64,000 bases of DNA from Ottelia alismoides (GCA_037367405.1 JAZKJV010003133.1:372001-436000), one strand, 5' to 3'; shown: positions 34,820 to 49,004, counted from the first letter of the stretch. A program made the numbers and translations. The notes: generated from the letters alone by a model not told the origin.

Positions 34820-37379
34820 TTATTCAATACATGGATTCAGAATTGATGAAGGAACGTTTCCTTTATTCATTTTTTTGTTCTTTTTCATAGTGTCCAGGGA
34901 TACCGAAAATGGCAATGCAGAAGGTTGGAATACAGTTGGACTCAAAATGGGGGCATCAACACCACCCAAAATATTCTCCTTTGCGGCCTCAGTACCGCGC
35001 TCTGGTTCTGCATCAAAAATAGTGGTATCAACTCCATTGTCTGCATCTGGTATTACGACGGCCTCAGCACCGTCGTATAGATCGTCATCCTTGATGGCAT
35101 CAGCACCACCGTCATCATCATCATTGTTAGCGGCATCAACACCTCTTCTCTCCTCATCTGGGGCTCTAGATTCTCCATGGTGTTGTCCCTCATATGAGGC
35201 ACCACCGACTGGTTCCCTACTGCTCCTAAGTGAAACGAAGTGAGTATCAAACATAGAATGCATGCCATTCAAATAAGCACTAGGAGTGGTATCTTCTTTA
35301 GACTGTACCTGCTCAGACTTTCTCTTCAAGTTATTAGGGTTCGTCTCGCTCTGTGCAGGTATGGTGGCTTTTCCTTTCATTATATCCCTCATTTCCTGCC
35401 GGAACTCATCCATTTCTCGCCGAAAAGATGCTTGCTGTTCGGAGAGCAAGCGGGTGAGATCGTCAAATGTTGGGTTCTCCAAGGCAGGTGCGGGAGAACC
35501 GGGAGTGTTCCCTTGCTAGAACTGAGGTTGCTGGTGAGACTAGGGGTACTATCGCTGGTAAGGCTGCTGCCACTGCCTCCACTGCTGTCCCTGATAGGCG
35601 GGACGAGGATTCTGCTGATAATGCTGCTGCTGTTGGGAGTATTGGGGCTGCTGGTGTTGGCTACTATGACTACCCTGAGTTGGAGACTGCTGTTGGGATG
35701 AGGCACCTCCGGTGGTCCAACGGAATCCTGGGTGATCACGATGAATCCCAGCCTGTTGAGGGTATCGGTCGTACCATATCCCGTTGACTTCCATAAACAT
35801 CTCCTGCTCAAAGGGTGCAGGTGGTAGTACTGCCAATGGCTGATCCAGCTGATAGACCACCATCTGAGTGTCATGAGATGGTGGTTGCTGTGAATAGTGT
35901 GGTAATTGTTGTACCAACACCTCCTGGACATGGTGAACTTTACGATATGCGGGGGGGGGGGGGTGGGGTAGAATGGCTACCTCTGGACTCAGCCAGTGAC
36001 CTGGGAGGAGGATGTGAAGCTGATTGTGCCTCTTGAATACTCAAGATGTGAGTCTTCAGGTCACTCATGGTCTTAGCCAACTGGTCTATCTGTGCCAGAC
36101 CTTGGCCTTGCTTCTTCTCTAAAATCTTAGTGCGATCTAATTTCTCACTGATTATGCCCATGTCAGCAGATGATGATTCATCTTGTGCTGCTGCTGCTGA
36201 TGAAGTATGGTTCCCAGCATCGATCCTGGCAATGCGTTGATAAGAAGTAGCTTGTGGCGGGACCTTGGAGTTTGTGTAGATTCGACCCTGGGACATCACT
36301 GTAGAATTTTCTACCATCTGTTCATAGATGGCCTAGACCACTTCTGCATCCTTGGAGAAATAATATCCCCCACAAGAGGCGTTTACAAGCCCCTACAGCT
36401 CCGATGTCAGCCCGCAAAAGAAACTTTGGACAAGATTGGGCTGTGATATCTCATGGTGTGGACATCGGTCTATGAGCTCTATAAAGCGATCCCAAGCTTC
36501 ATGGAATTGTTTGTTGGGGATCATGGTGAAATTACTGATCATTGCTCTTTCTGCATTTGTCTGGCCGAGTGGATAGTACTTGTTCAAGTACTCTGTCCGG
36601 AGTTGCTCCCAAGTGTCGATGTACCTCCCCAAATGTTTCAGCCAACAGGCAGCTCTATCAACCAATGAGAACGGGAAGGCTATCATTTTGATGGTGTCCT
36701 CAGTCACAAACCTGTCATGGATTGTACTGCATATCATTTCAAATTCTTGGAGATGGAGGTGAGGTTCTTCAGTGGCCAGCCCGTAAAATTTGGGCAGTAG
36801 CTGAATGGTATGTGGGTGAAGCTCGAAATCTCCATAGATGGGAGGAAGTCGGATCCATCGGTGCGTGAGGGTTGCACCACGGTTGTACAACTGCCTCATG
36901 GTCCTCATAGTCGGTCACTCCTTGTTAGGTTCTCCTCCTTCGTCTGGTATATCATCGCCCTCATTTCGTTCTTCTCGTCAGTCTCGCATCTCCCTCATGA
37001 TTTCACCCATGATCACTCCCTGGTCTCTGATCTGTCTCTGCATGGTTTCCAGGGAGGCTGATAGTGAATTGTTGATGGCAGCTTGATCATATATGTACGG
37101 AGGTGGTCTCTGCTCATCTGGGTGTTCCTCTCTGCCTTCCATTTCTTGGGTTTCTGCAAAGTCAAAAGAATCCATCTCAGGTTCTGTCAAATGCTCGGAA
37201 CTCTATTCTGCACTAAATTCTGACACCATTGGACTGATAGAAGAAGGGTGGTCGAGGGGGAACAGGGTGGACGTGAACTCGGGCTCAGAGAGTGGGTCTA
37301 AACTCCCTGAAGCCGACCTAGATGAATAGGGTGATAGCAGTGCCAACAGACGTGGCCTAAGGGATCTCCTTCCCATCAT
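34820..37379 (-). pseudogene. Element B gag
   Basis: Minus strand. Starts MMGRRSLRPRL at 37379. The core (36908-36393) has LHPHTIQLLPKFYGLATEEP, HLQEFEMICSTI, WLKHLGRYIDTWEQL and LNKYYPLGQTNAERAMI, the Athila-type gag domain. A coiled-coil-like stretch (about 36150-36050), a Q-, P- and Y-rich stretch (35920-35550) and an acidic tail (35480-34820) follow. A poly-G run at 35949-35963 is a likely frameshift site. Several stops break the frame. Confidence 0.8.
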
Positions 37380-38741
37380 CTTGATCTAGAGAGAAAGGCG
37401 GATGAGATCTAAAAGGCAAACAAGATGGTCAATCAAAACCCCAATTCACCTACACAACTCTTGAGCTGATGACCGTGAAAGTTCGGTCATTTATCTTGTC
37501 AAATTTTATTAGGTGATCAGTCAATCTATCAGAGCGTTAGAGCGAGCTATTAGGAACCCTACTTTCCTAGCCGACTGCCCCGATCCACGTTAGATCTTTC
37601 CCAGTCAGTATGAATTACGATCCGTAACCCGGTTGTTCCTGCTAATTCACTCTGCTATGTACATCGCGGTCCGCTTTACCGGTTACCGGAGAGATCCTCA
37701 CTGGAGAATGATTAACCACGATAAGTAGTCAACCATAATTTTAGGCGTGGCTCTATCCTAGTGTTGGATCACTCTCCCAAAGCAGATAAATCAAACAAGG
37801 AGGGTACTCTCCCAAGACAAAATTTTGGTTGGATGAGTTTTAAGGTCAAGTTTGCACTAACAGTCCCACTTTATGATTTTCACTTTTCAAGTATTTTTCT
37901 GAAATAAAAGACAACACATAACGAATTTTCCAATTTCCTTGTTATTTAAGTCAATAAAACTGGGGGAGGAAAGCGGAAAAGCCGATGCGCGGTCAAAATC
38001 TATGATGCATGTAGGGATAGAGATGCGTACCTTTTCGCCAGCTACATGCAAAGTGATCCGTGCATAAATTAAAGACAATAAATAAAACTACCTAGATGCA
38101 TGCACGAGGAAATCGCCCTAAGATGAGTAACTTTCTATTACGTGAAGAACAAGTAGCTACGACTAGGAAGAGAGTCCGGAGTTCGGTCTCTAGTCCAGGT
38201 CAAGTAGCTTTTTCAGTTGATTTTTAGACAAGTCCAATTACGATCTATAGGTGCAGACAAGATATTAGGGATTGGGCCTTAGCTTCTTAATTCGTCACAG
38301 TCAACAAAAATTCCTATGTCTAGGGGCTAAATCTTCGTGAGACAAATTAAAAATAAAAACGTGAAAGCCGCGAAAAACACGAAACCACTGTGAGCCCCCA
38401 AGTGTACAACACTTGGAAATTAGCCCGAGTGTCCTGGAGAGTTCAAGTTATACAAATTAAGTCTCTCTCTCTCTCTCACTTCAAATTACGAATATTTAAA
38501 ACTACAAAAAACTCTTCAAGAAGTGATGGTTTTCTCAAGCCTCCAAGTTCTCTTTGGTGCTAAGTGAGCTTTCACAGTGGATGCCCAAGCGCATAGGAAG
38601 AGCGCTTCCCTCGCTCGGCGGTACCTCGCACAAAATCCAACAAAAAGGTGATTAGACCAGTCAAGTAGTATAATCAAATAAATAGGTAAAAAGGTAGGCA
38701 AATATTCACAAACAATCACAAAGAATGATCTATACGTCTTT
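37380..38741 (-). other. Element B leader
   Basis: About 1.35 kb between PBS and gag, matched by fragment A' (22974-24346) and recognisably by the leader of C (44769-46232). No frame. A conserved stretch with TTACCGGTTACCGGAGAG (about 37676-37693) recurs in A' (23269-23286). Probably the untranslated leader with packaging signals. Confidence 0.7.
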
Positions 38742-38761
38742 GCTCCCCGACAACGACGCCA
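38742..38761 (-). other. Primer binding site of element B, tRNA-Asp type
   Basis: Minus strand TGGCGTCGTTGTCGGGGAGC, two bases from the 5' LTR end, close to the tRNA-Asp(GTC) complement. Confidence 0.85.
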
Positions 38762-38763
38762 TT

Positions 38764-41700
38764 TGATGAGGCGGTAAATAAAGGGGTCTAAAATGCCTCA
38801 CACAAAGCGGAGGCAAAGTCGCTGTGGCGACCCTCGATATATCCCGAATCAATCAACAATTAATCCGCAATATAAATAAAATAATGACAAGCAAATGTGG
38901 AGCTAAAATTTATTATAACTCTACAAAATATGTGTATAGTGCAAGTATGTGTAGAGTGTCGAACACAGGGAGCAGACAGGATAGAATAAAGCAGTAATGC
39001 TAGAAAAATGTGAGAGTGGTCAAATGCCTACAAGTGCTATTTTTGGTAGGTTTTTAAATATATATATATATATATATTTCTTTTTAATTTATAATCTTAT
39101 ATTTGATTTTTGATTTTTTTGATTTTATATTTTATTTTTATATTTTATATTTTTTATATTTTTGATTTATAAAATAGAATATAAACAAAGTAAGAAAAGA
39201 GAGGAATAAAGTATTTATAAAATAGGTAAAAATAGGGAAAATTCAGGAAATGAATTGTTTTTTGTCTTTTATATTTTTATAATGTTTTTTAATTTTTTCG
39301 AATTTTTCTTTAATTTTTTGGTATTTTTGAAATAAAAAATACTAGTAACAGTGAATAAAATATACATTTGAGACAAAAATATAGAAATAAAATAGCAAAC
39401 AGGAGTGAAAATTTTCAAATTAATTATTATAGATAGATAATAAGATAAGGAAATTTGAGATACAGAAAACACAATTTTTTGGAGTAGTTTTTATGAATTT
39501 GTTAGATTTTTATGAAGATTTAAGAATTTTGGAATTTTTGGGGTTTTCTTTTGTAATTTTAAGGATTTTTTGTCAGAAGATAAAATAGGCTACAACAACG
39601 AAATATAATTTTTTGGAATTCTTCAAAGGACTTTTATAATTTTTATGTATTTTCTAATGCAAACAGTAGAAAAAATGCATGTTTTTTATTTTTTATAAAT
39701 ATGCAAATGCAATAAAAATGCAAACTAAAAATATGGCATTAAAGTACAATGCAACAGGAGCTTATGTTATTTTTTGGTAATTTTTCGAGTTGAAATGATG
39801 CATGAAATAAATGCAAACATCCACGCAAAAATACAATACTAGCAAGGGCATAAACGTAAATACACAGAAGTCCAAGGGCCTACTTGCAATTTTTCCAAAA
39901 GTATATAACGTTAAACACAATTTTCTAGACTAAATATAAATACCCAAACCCGGAGGGGGGGTCTCTACAAAATGTCCAAACTCACGCGCGCGAGGCACGT
40001 GACCTGGCAAGGGTATTTTTGCAATTTTACAAAGATCCAGTGGCTAATATGCAATTTTACCAAAATATTACAACTTAAATAAAAAGTTCGTGGACTGGAA
40101 TGAAATAAACAAACCCTAGGGGGGTCCTATGCAAAATACACACCACCCCACATGCGTGAGTCACGTGAGGTGACGTGGATTGGACCTAAATACAAATAAT
40201 GAAAGTACAATGGTCTAAATGCAAATATTACAGAAAATTTAAACTACAAATGAAAGTTTATGGACTAAATTAAAATACAAAAATGGGCGAGGGTGTAGGT
40301 GAAAAATACCCAACGCCTGGTGATCCAACGGCTGATATCTTCTTCTGGACACGTGGCGAGTCGTAGACGGCCGATACCCCTTCGCGGATGAGAGGCCATG
40401 ATTAGATCCTGGGTCTTGATCGAACGGTGGCGAACGGGGGAGATCCAACGGTAGAGGATCAAACTGGGGCGGCGACCGGATCGGACGATGGAGAGGCAAC
40501 GAGGAGGAACGGGGAAGAACGCCGACGAGGCGAACTTCCCCGAGCTAGATCTCGGGCCTCCGGCAATGCTTCGGGCTCAAAATCGGTCGGGGTGCTCCTG
40601 GGAGGTCGCTCTATGCGCTGGAGGGCTCATCATCGTCGAAGAAGCTCTGTGGTGCTGGCGCGAAGGTGGCGGAGCTTAGAGCTCCAGGTATCTCTGGCGA
40701 CGCTTCAAAATGAGCCCTAGGCTCTATTCAAGGCACGTTGACCTACAAAAATGAGTGAGAGGGTCTAGGGAAAACTGCCTGGATCCCGTGGAGGTGCGAA
40801 GGTGGTCGGATGAAGGCGGAGGGAATTCGGCCGGAGGTGCGCTCCGACGATGGATCGATGGACGACAAGATACTGGTCGACGAAGGGATCTAAGTGGTCT
40901 AAGCTACTCCTACAACTACAGGGACTAAGAAAAGGGGAAAAGGAAGAAGGAAGAGGGGGTACCTCGATGGCTGGAAGCCAGAGGAGGAGAACCTCGACGC
41001 CGGTGGTCGGCGGAGATGGTGGAGCCGCCTCGGCCCTTCCTCGACCCGCCTGAAGCTAGGAATGGGGAGTTGTCACCTCCCTCTATCTCTGGAGCACAAT
41101 AGGTGGGGAGAAAGCGGCACGTAAGGGGTTCAAACTGGAGCTCGAAGGTGGCAGGTCAGATTTATACAAGGTGATGGCGTTTCCTTCAAGCGAGGGCCAC
41201 ACGCGAATGATGGAGATATGGCGAGATTCAGGGGCTTGGCGTGGCTCAGTGAAGATCAAGGAAGGAATTCCAAGAAGGAATTGAGGGAAGAGGACGAAGG
41301 GATTTGGCTCGAAAAATGGGCGAAATCGGGACAAAATCACGCTGTCAGAAGGCTGGCAGGCCTCGGTTAGGGAGTTGACCAAGGTCAACCAACGATCGGA
41401 GCTGGTTGGTCCACGTGGACCAACCAGAAAAATGCAAGTCAAAATTATTTGTAAATTCAAAATAAAACAGTAAATGATTTTATTTATTTTAGGTTATAAA
41501 ATAAAAAATGTTTTTTATTTTATAAAGAATTTTATGGTGATTTTTATTTATTTGTATGAGGTATATAATTACAAGTTACCTTTTATGTCCTATTTAGGTA
41601 TATTATTCTATATATTTTAATATTTTATTTTTATTTTGTATATTTAATTCCCTTTATTTTGTTTATTATTTTATAAATTTATAAAATATTTTTATATACT

Positions 41701-42582
41701 TAAATATATTTTTATTTGATTTTTCTGATATGTTTTGTACACTTAATAAATTAAGGGTATATATAATATATGTATAAGTATAGACATTTTACCTATGTGT
41801 GAAATATAAGTAATTTATTTTAATGTTTCCTTTAATGTTTTATTCTTGTTTTAATGTACACACATACTATAAATAATATATACAAATTTAAAAAAAATAT
41901 AAAATTATGGAAATAATAGAATAAATAAAGTAAATATTTTAATCAATATAGGTATACTATATGGGTTCAAAATCTAACTTTAAAACCGTAGCTCCGCAAA
42001 ATATGAAACCACCTCTATTAAATAGCTTATTTAAAATTATATACAATTAAAGGTGAGTTTGATACTTTTTGAGATTTTATTTGGGAGATATCGGTCTGGG
42101 AAGTTGGGATTTTGGGAATTTATTCAGACCATAACTTGGTATCTATACATTATTTTTAAGTGAAATCAATTTTGTATTTTTCTATATTTAATTATACAAC
42201 TTTTATGTACAAGGTTTCTTTATTTGAGGTATAAAAAGTGGAACCAAAAATAGGTCAAAAAATGAATAAAGAATGAATAAAAAATAAAAGGGAATTTTAT
42301 TGGTATCTTGGCCCTTATCTCCCCCTACTTTATTCCTTGTCGACCTATTCATCGAGATGCCTAGGTCTCGGGGTTTTGGATCATAAAATATTTATAATAT
42401 TTTATTCTTATTCTTTTCTTTTCTTTATTCTATAATTTTGGCTTTAAAAACAGTATTTTATACACTATTTTCACACACATGCATGGATGCTAAAATGTAT
42501 GAATTAAGGGTATTTACATGCATTTGCCAGGATTTTTGAGGTGAAAATGATAGAATAAAGATGATGAAAAGTGGATTCATCA
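38764..42582 (-). mobile_element. Element B 5' LTR
   Basis: 3819 bp, TGATGAGGCGG...GGATTCATCA. Collinear with 24369-28168 throughout. The promoter TATA on the minus strand is at 41161-41166 (TATAAA). To its right element C's LTR resumes with GTCATGCAGCCCC. Confidence 0.93.
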
Positions 42583-44745
42583 GTCATGCAGCCCCTCACC
42601 CCGTTTCTTCGCTCGTGGTCTCTTCTTGGATCCAGCACCCTCACGGATCCCTAGGAAGACGCGGATCTTTCTCGGTTCACGTGCCCTTGCCTGATTCCTC
42701 CAGCCTCCTAGGAACCCTATAAAATCTTTCATCCGCCTCCCAGGAGAGGTAGCTCGTGCCTCGCTCCCATTTCGAACCCTAGCCACCTCCAGCTGAGTGA
42801 CAGCTCTTGGAGCATCGCTCGGAGCTTGGTTTGGTGCAGTAGGGTTGACGTTCAACCTTCGTGGCCGGAGTTTCATCGCGAGTAGCCTCCCCTACCTTCC
42901 GCATCGAGGTTGAGGCCTTCACCCTGACGGTCATCTTCGCCTGAAGCTCAGGAGCAATCCCAGATCTTCATGTTCCCTTTATATCCTTTACATTTACCCG
43001 TTCGATCTGATCTTTCCATTTGGCACCGTCGCGTGTTCAACTGCTCCGACCAACTGGTCGGAGCCCTGTTTTCCACACCCAGCCGCTTCAATCTACCCGT
43101 CGACTCACCCTCCATCTTGCTCCATAATCTGATCACCCTTAGCCTCCACCATCAGGTCGAGATTAGGGCCTATATCTCCCCTACCTCCTTCGCCAGAGAT
43201 CGATCATCGCCCCCTCCGCTTCTATGGCTTTTAGCGTCAATAATCCAGACCAGAGCCCTGCCCCGAGTCCCAGCTTTCCCTTGCAAGTGATAACGTGCAC
43301 TGAGGACCCCTTATCTCATTCATCATAGGTTCGCTGGAGTAGCTCCAGGCCCCCTTCATCGCCATACTCATCTGGTCGGTGGCTCCTTCACCGGACCCGC
43401 TCAGTCGACGCGGAAGCTTTCCACGATCACTCCTGTGCTTTCCGATCGATCGTCAGAGCTGAGGATCATCTCCTAGGCTCCAGTGAAGTTCACCCGACAT
43501 TGTTCATCCATGTTTCTCCTGCATCGTTGGATCAGCCCTATACCTCCTGATCGCATCTGGACCGCAGACACAGCAGGCTTTTCAAATCGTTGGATGACAG
43601 CTCTGGCGTATCTACGCCCCACATTCCTGACCAACCATGAGGCGTCAGATCTGACAGCTGCAGCGGATTAGAGCCGCACGTCCGCGCCCCCACCAGCGGC
43701 CTCTACGTGTCCGCACACGCCTCTCACGTGCTGCAAGGGTATATTGCATTATTTACCCCACACTTTTTATGCTTTATTTTCTAGTCTGTCAAATAAAGTT
43801 GTAGTTTGAACTATTTGCACTTTAGTCCCTAAGATTTCTGGTATTTGCATTTTTAGTCCTTCCTGTCTGGAGACATGTTCTCAATCACGTGCATTGTGGT
43901 GTTTTTGCATGTTTGGCCCTAGATATTTTTATGTTAATGTTTGAATGAAACATTTTATGGAGTTGCATTTATGCCCCTGTGCGTGGATTAAATGACATGT
44001 GCATGTTTTCGTGGGAATTTTTTTATTATTACCCTCAGATTATTTATATGTGTTACTGTTTAGTCCAGAAACTTAAACTATTTGCATTTAGGTCCCTATT
44101 CCCTTTGTGTTTTGTTTTTAATTGAATAAATATCAAATCTACTCCAAAAATCCCCCAAAAATTACTAGTATCTCCTGCTACTGTGTAATATTTTGGGCAA
44201 TTTTTGTGACGTAATTTGATTTTATTTGCTATTTTTTAAAAATCAAAAACCTTAGAAAACGTGTCTGCCTATTTTAGAAAATACCAAAAAATAGAAAAAT
44301 ATCCCTAAAAATTCTACAAAAATTTTTGTGTGCTAGTCTTGACTTCTTTTAATTTCAGTAACATTTTCATTTAATTATGTTTTATAAAACCCCTAAAAAT
44401 CACAAAAAACCAAAAATCTTTTAAATATCATAAAAAATTCAATAAAAATCAAAAAGATTTTTTTCTTATTAGAAAATATAAAAATTACAAATTAAAAACC
44501 ACCAAAAAGATTCCTTTTCTTCTTAGATTTCTTGACTACTTCGCAGGCTTTAGCCCGTGCTCCTTGTGTTCGATCTTGGTGGCTATACTAGGTTAAATAA
44601 ATAGCGAGATCACTTGTTTTGATTTTCGTGCTTGATTTCTTTTATTAGTGATCTGATTTTTCTTGTTGAGTCGGATTCACCGATTTGGGTCGCAGTGACC
44701 TTGATTTCTTTTGATACTTAACCCTAGTTGGCGGATCGCTCAGCA
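42583..44745 (+). mobile_element. Element C 5' LTR, right piece
   Basis: Continues the LTR from GTCATGCAGCCCC to CGCTCAGCA. Matches 55904-58357 with about 10% differences and lacks about 300 bp present there (about 57770-58090). The TATA box is at 42718-42724 (TATAAAA). Confidence 0.9.
42718..42724 (+). promoter_or_regulatory. TATA box of the element C 5' LTR
   Basis: CCCTATAAAATC, matching position 56031 in the 3' LTR. With B inserted upstream, the LTR part before the promoter is cut off by 19.7 kb. Confidence 0.6.
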
Positions 44746-44748
44746 GAA

Positions 44749-44768
44749 TGGTGTCGTTGGCGGGGAGC
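44749..44768 (+). other. Primer binding site of element C, decayed tRNA-Asp type
   Basis: TGGTGTCGTTGGCGGGGAGC, three bases after the LTR end. It has more mismatches to the tRNA-Asp complement than the PBS of B, in line with greater age. Confidence 0.7.
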
Positions 44769-46232
44769 ATGGCTTAGTAGTCGGTTTTCAACTTTCTTTA
44801 TTTCCTTATGATTTTTATTTTTCCTTTCTTTTATTGTTTTTATTTTCATTTTTCTTTCCTTATTTATTTCTAGCTCTATTTGATAAAACTGTTTTTCTGA
44901 TCAGTTTTCTGTTTCATTCTCTTCACGAGGGACCACCTGAGGGGCTTTGCGTCTTTTGGTTGGAGGACCTACGTCCGAGGATGAGCAGAAGGACCAGAGG
45001 AGAGTAGTTATAGTAGATAGAGAGTAGTTAGCTTTTAGCACATTTCATTTGATTATTATTGTAATAATACTGGGACCCTTGGACATTTAGACGTTTGGCT
45101 ATATCGGGGTCTGTTTCACCGAGCATCGGTGTGCTCGGGGGACCTCACCGCGGTTTTTGCCGGTTTTGATTTTTCACATTTTATTTTTATTTTTGATTCT
45201 CGAAGAATTTGGCCCTTAGATTTTGGATTTTCTCTGATTGTGACGTAATTAATTAAGGCCCAAGCCCTAATTATCTGCTTGCACCTATAGATCAAAATTG
45301 GACTTAATTAATTAAATCACAAGAAAAAGTTAACTTGGTTACTTGAGAGGTCACTTGCCGCTAGAGGCCGTATACAGCACGTGCATGATCTGTTGTGGTA
45401 GACACCGATCGGCATCAGAGACCGGACTCTGACCTCTCTCTTTGACCAGTTAGATACAGTTCTTCACGTATAGAAATTGCTCATCTAAGGCCATTTTCTT
45501 CTTGCATCATATAGGTAGTTTTATTTCTATCTTTTTATTTATGCGTGGATCACCCTGCATGTAGAGTGATGGCGATAGGTACGCATCTCTGACTTTGCAT
45601 GCATCATCGTGTTTGATCGTGCATCAGCTTTTTCGACTCCTCCCCCGTTTTTGGACTTAAATAATCAAGAGATCGAAAAATTCATTAGGCATTTGTTTGC
45701 TTATTGAAAAATACATAAAAAGTGAAAATCATAAAATTGGGACTGCTAAACAAACTTGACCCTAAAAGAAACCTGACTTAAAAATTTGTCTTGGGAGAGC
45801 AATCCCCTCATTGTTTGGTTTGCATGCGCGAGAGAGTGACCCGCACACTAGGCTAGAGCCATACCCGAACTTTTATCAGACTACTGGTTTTTGGGTTAGC
45901 CGTTATCCAAAGAGGATCACTATGGTTTTTGGTAAAGGGGGCCGCGATATCCTTAACAGATCGAGTTGATCGGGTAGCCGGTAAATGGTCCGCAACTTGT
46001 ACTGGTTGGGAAAGATCTAGCTTTGGGATTGGGCCATTCTCTTGAGAGCATCGAGTTCCTACCAGCTCGCTAAATCATCCTGCTAGACTGAATTATCACC
46101 TAAATAAAATCGACAAGATAAAAGACCGAACCTTTATGATCATCAGCTCTCAATGTTGAGCAGGTGAATTAGGGGTTTATTTTCTGATCTTGTTTGTTTC
46201 CAGATCCGATCCACCTTTTTCCCCAGATCACG
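44769..46232 (+). other. Element C leader
   Basis: About 1.46 kb without a credible frame before gag. It parallels the leader of B in minus orientation, for example the stretch around 45410-45480 and the phrase GGGATTGGGCC. Confidence 0.65.
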
Positions 46233-48983
46233 ATGATGGGCCGAAGGTCCCTTAGGCAGCCTTTGGTTGCACTGCTTTCGAGCACTCCAATCCATTCATC
46301 TAGGTTGGTTCGTGAGAGCCCAGACCCGCTCTCTGAACCCTTGTTTGACTCCGCCCTGTTCCCCCTCAACCACCCTTCTTTCAGTCCCAAGGTGCTCGAT
46401 CAGAGACCGGAGCAGATATTTGTATATTTGACGGCACCTGAGTTCGGGTGTTTTACCTTTGGAGAGACCCAAGAGATGGCCAGCAGCGAGGAGCGCACAG
46501 ATGGACCAGCCCAGACTACCACGTATGTATTAGATCAGGGCTCCATCAACGACACCCTGTTAGCTTCCTTGGAGACGATGCAGCGATAGATCAGAGACCA
46601 GGGAGCTTTCATGGCAGACATGCGCATAGAGATGGCCCAGATACGAGCTGACCGAGGAGAGCAGAATCGAGTTGGTGGTGGAGAGGTACCGGAGCTCGAA
46701 GGAGGAGATGGACCACATCCAGATGAGCCACAGGAGCCAGTCCGACCAGCCAGACCGATGAGGGAGTTGCAAAACCCTGGTGTGACTCTTTACACACCGT
46801 TGGATTCAGCTTTCGACGATCCTGGGAGATTTCAAGCTCCCTCCTCAGATGATTCAGTTGTTGCCCAGATTTCACGGGCTAGCCACCGAGGAGCCGCATC
46901 TGCATCTCCATGAGTTTGAGATGATCTGTAGCACAGTCCACGACAAATACATGGACAAGTATACCATCAAGATAATGGCCTTTCTGTTATCCGTTGTTGA
47001 CATAGCAGCCTACTGGCTGAAACACTTGGGGAGATATGTCACTTCGTGGGAACAACTCCGGAACGAGTACTTGAACAAGTACTATCCACTCGATCGGATA
47101 AATACTGCTCGATCCCTCATCAACAATTTCTCCATGCTTCCCAAAGAGCAATTCCATGAGGCACGAGACTGCTTCCGAGAGCTCATTGACCAGTGTCCAC
47201 ACCATGACATCTCTAAGCCCAACCTAGTGCAGAGTTTCTTTTGTGGGCTGATACCGGAGCTGCAGGGGCTCATGAACGCATCTCGTGGGGGATCCTACTT
47301 CGCCAAGGATGAAGAACAGGTCTGGGCTATATATGAGAAGATGGTCGATAACTACACCATCGTGTCCTAGGCCCGTCTTTACACTCAGGGGAAGCCCCCA
47401 CCCCAGGCTGTGACCTATCAGAGGATATCATGGGTCGATGCAGGTCCTTCCACATCTTCAACAACTGCAGCACGGGCAGGGTCGTCGGTCGCTGATATGG
47501 GCATCATCAGTGAGAAGCTGGACTGCATCAAGATCATTCATAAGAAGTAGTGCCAGGGTATGACACAGATTGACCAGTTGGCACAGACACTGAGTACCCT
47601 GAAGACCCAGATCATTTGTCTCCAGGAGGCACAGACGGCTTCTCAGCCCTGTCTCAGGTCACGAGCTGACCCTAGCAGCAACAACTCGATGCAGCACCCC
47701 GCCTAGTACCGATAGGTCCATATTTAGGAGGAGTCATTCCAGCAGCCGCAACACCAATACATTCAGTCACCACCATCTCAGGACACTCAAATGGTGGTAT
47801 TCCAGTAGGATCAGCCTCTGGCAGTCCTTCCTCCACCCCCTTTTGAGAAGGGGCCGTTGATGGAGGTCAACAGGATTTGGTACGACCAACAGTAGCCCGG
47901 GATTCATCGAGATCATCCCGGATTCCAATGGTCGACCGGAGGTACGTCATCCTAGCAACAACCTCCAGTTTAGAGTGGATAGTTTGGCCAGTCTCAGCAG
48001 CAGCTCCAGTTCCCACACCAGCACAGTAGCAACATCATTACCAGCAGGGTCCTCGTCCCTACCAGCAGGGACAACCGTGGAGGCAACACCAAAAGTAGCC
48101 TCAGCAGTACTCTCAGTATCCCTCTCATCCTTCCCAGCAACAACCTCACTTTCAGAGAGGCAACCTGTCCGGTTCTCATGGGCCAGCCTATGAGAACCCA
48201 GCACTCGATGATCTAGCCTGCCTTCTTTCTGATCAGCAGGCCACATTCAGACTGGAGATGGACGAGTTCCACCTGGAGATGAGGGAGATCATCAAGGGCA
48301 AGGCCTCCATACATGCTCAGATCAAGCCAAACCCAAACAACCTAAAGAGAAAGTCTGAGCAGGTACAGTTTACAGAGGTTACCACTCCTAGTGACTCACT
48401 GGGTGATATTGCTTCATATGCATTTGATGCTGACTTTATTATACTTAAGACCGATAGGATGCCAGTCGGCGGTACCTTGTTTGAGCGACGATACCGTGCG
48501 GATGCAGGAGCGCCAGACGAGGAGGATAGCGGTGCTGATGGCGCTCATAATGATGACGACGGTGGTGTTGACGCCATCAAGGATGTTGATCCAGCCAACG
48601 TTACCGAGGTCGTCGTGTCCCTAGATGTAGAGGGTGGTACTGATGCCACCAGAGATCCAGATCCTGAGCCAGAGTGCGGTGCTGATGCCACAGTTCCTGA
48701 TGTCATGGGTGATACTGAGGCCACTCCTTCTATTCCAGTTGTATTTCCTTCAGTTCCTATACCTCGTGACTCTAGAGAAAATACCAAAAAAATTAATAAA
48801 GGAAATGGTTCTTTATCTTCGAGTCCATATGTGATGCATGGTGATACTTGTATGGATTCTGTTTCTTCTCAACAGCAGGGACCCATTCCTAGCCTTATAT
48901 CTGAGGAGGGCCCAACCATCCCCTTCCCTCAAGCACTCCACTTGTCTAAGGGGAATAAAAAAGAAAATCCAAAAAAATCATAG
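46233..48983 (+). pseudogene. Element C gag
   Basis: Starts MMGRRSLRQPL. After a stop near 46587 the core continues at 46849 with LPRFHGLATEEPHLHLHEFE, WLKHLGRYVTSWEQL and LNKYYPLDRINTARSLI up to 47370. A Q-rich segment with further stops (47400-48230) and an acidic tail (48258-48983) follow. Same layout as B gag. Confidence 0.8.
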
Positions 48984-49004
48984 CTGGTAGAGTTCAACCA
49001 ACAG

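Larger units (their letters stand above)
24369..42582 (-). mobile_element. Element B: Athila-like Ty3/gypsy retrotransposon, two 3.8-kb LTRs
   Basis: Minus strand, 18.2 kb. 5' LTR 38764-42582, PBS 38742-38761, leader, gag 34820-37379, pol 34656-30693, long 3' non-coding, PPT 28169-28182, 3' LTR 24369-28168. LTR ends are TGATGA...TCATCA. In about 290 bp compared at the LTR 3' ends I count about 13 differences. It lies in the 5' LTR of element C. The left side lacks a flanking duplication because A' follows. Confidence 0.92.

Noticed and set aside
34791..36317. Plus-strand frames opposite element B gag
   Set aside because: Antisense shadows. The minus-strand gag order matches element C gag on the other strand.
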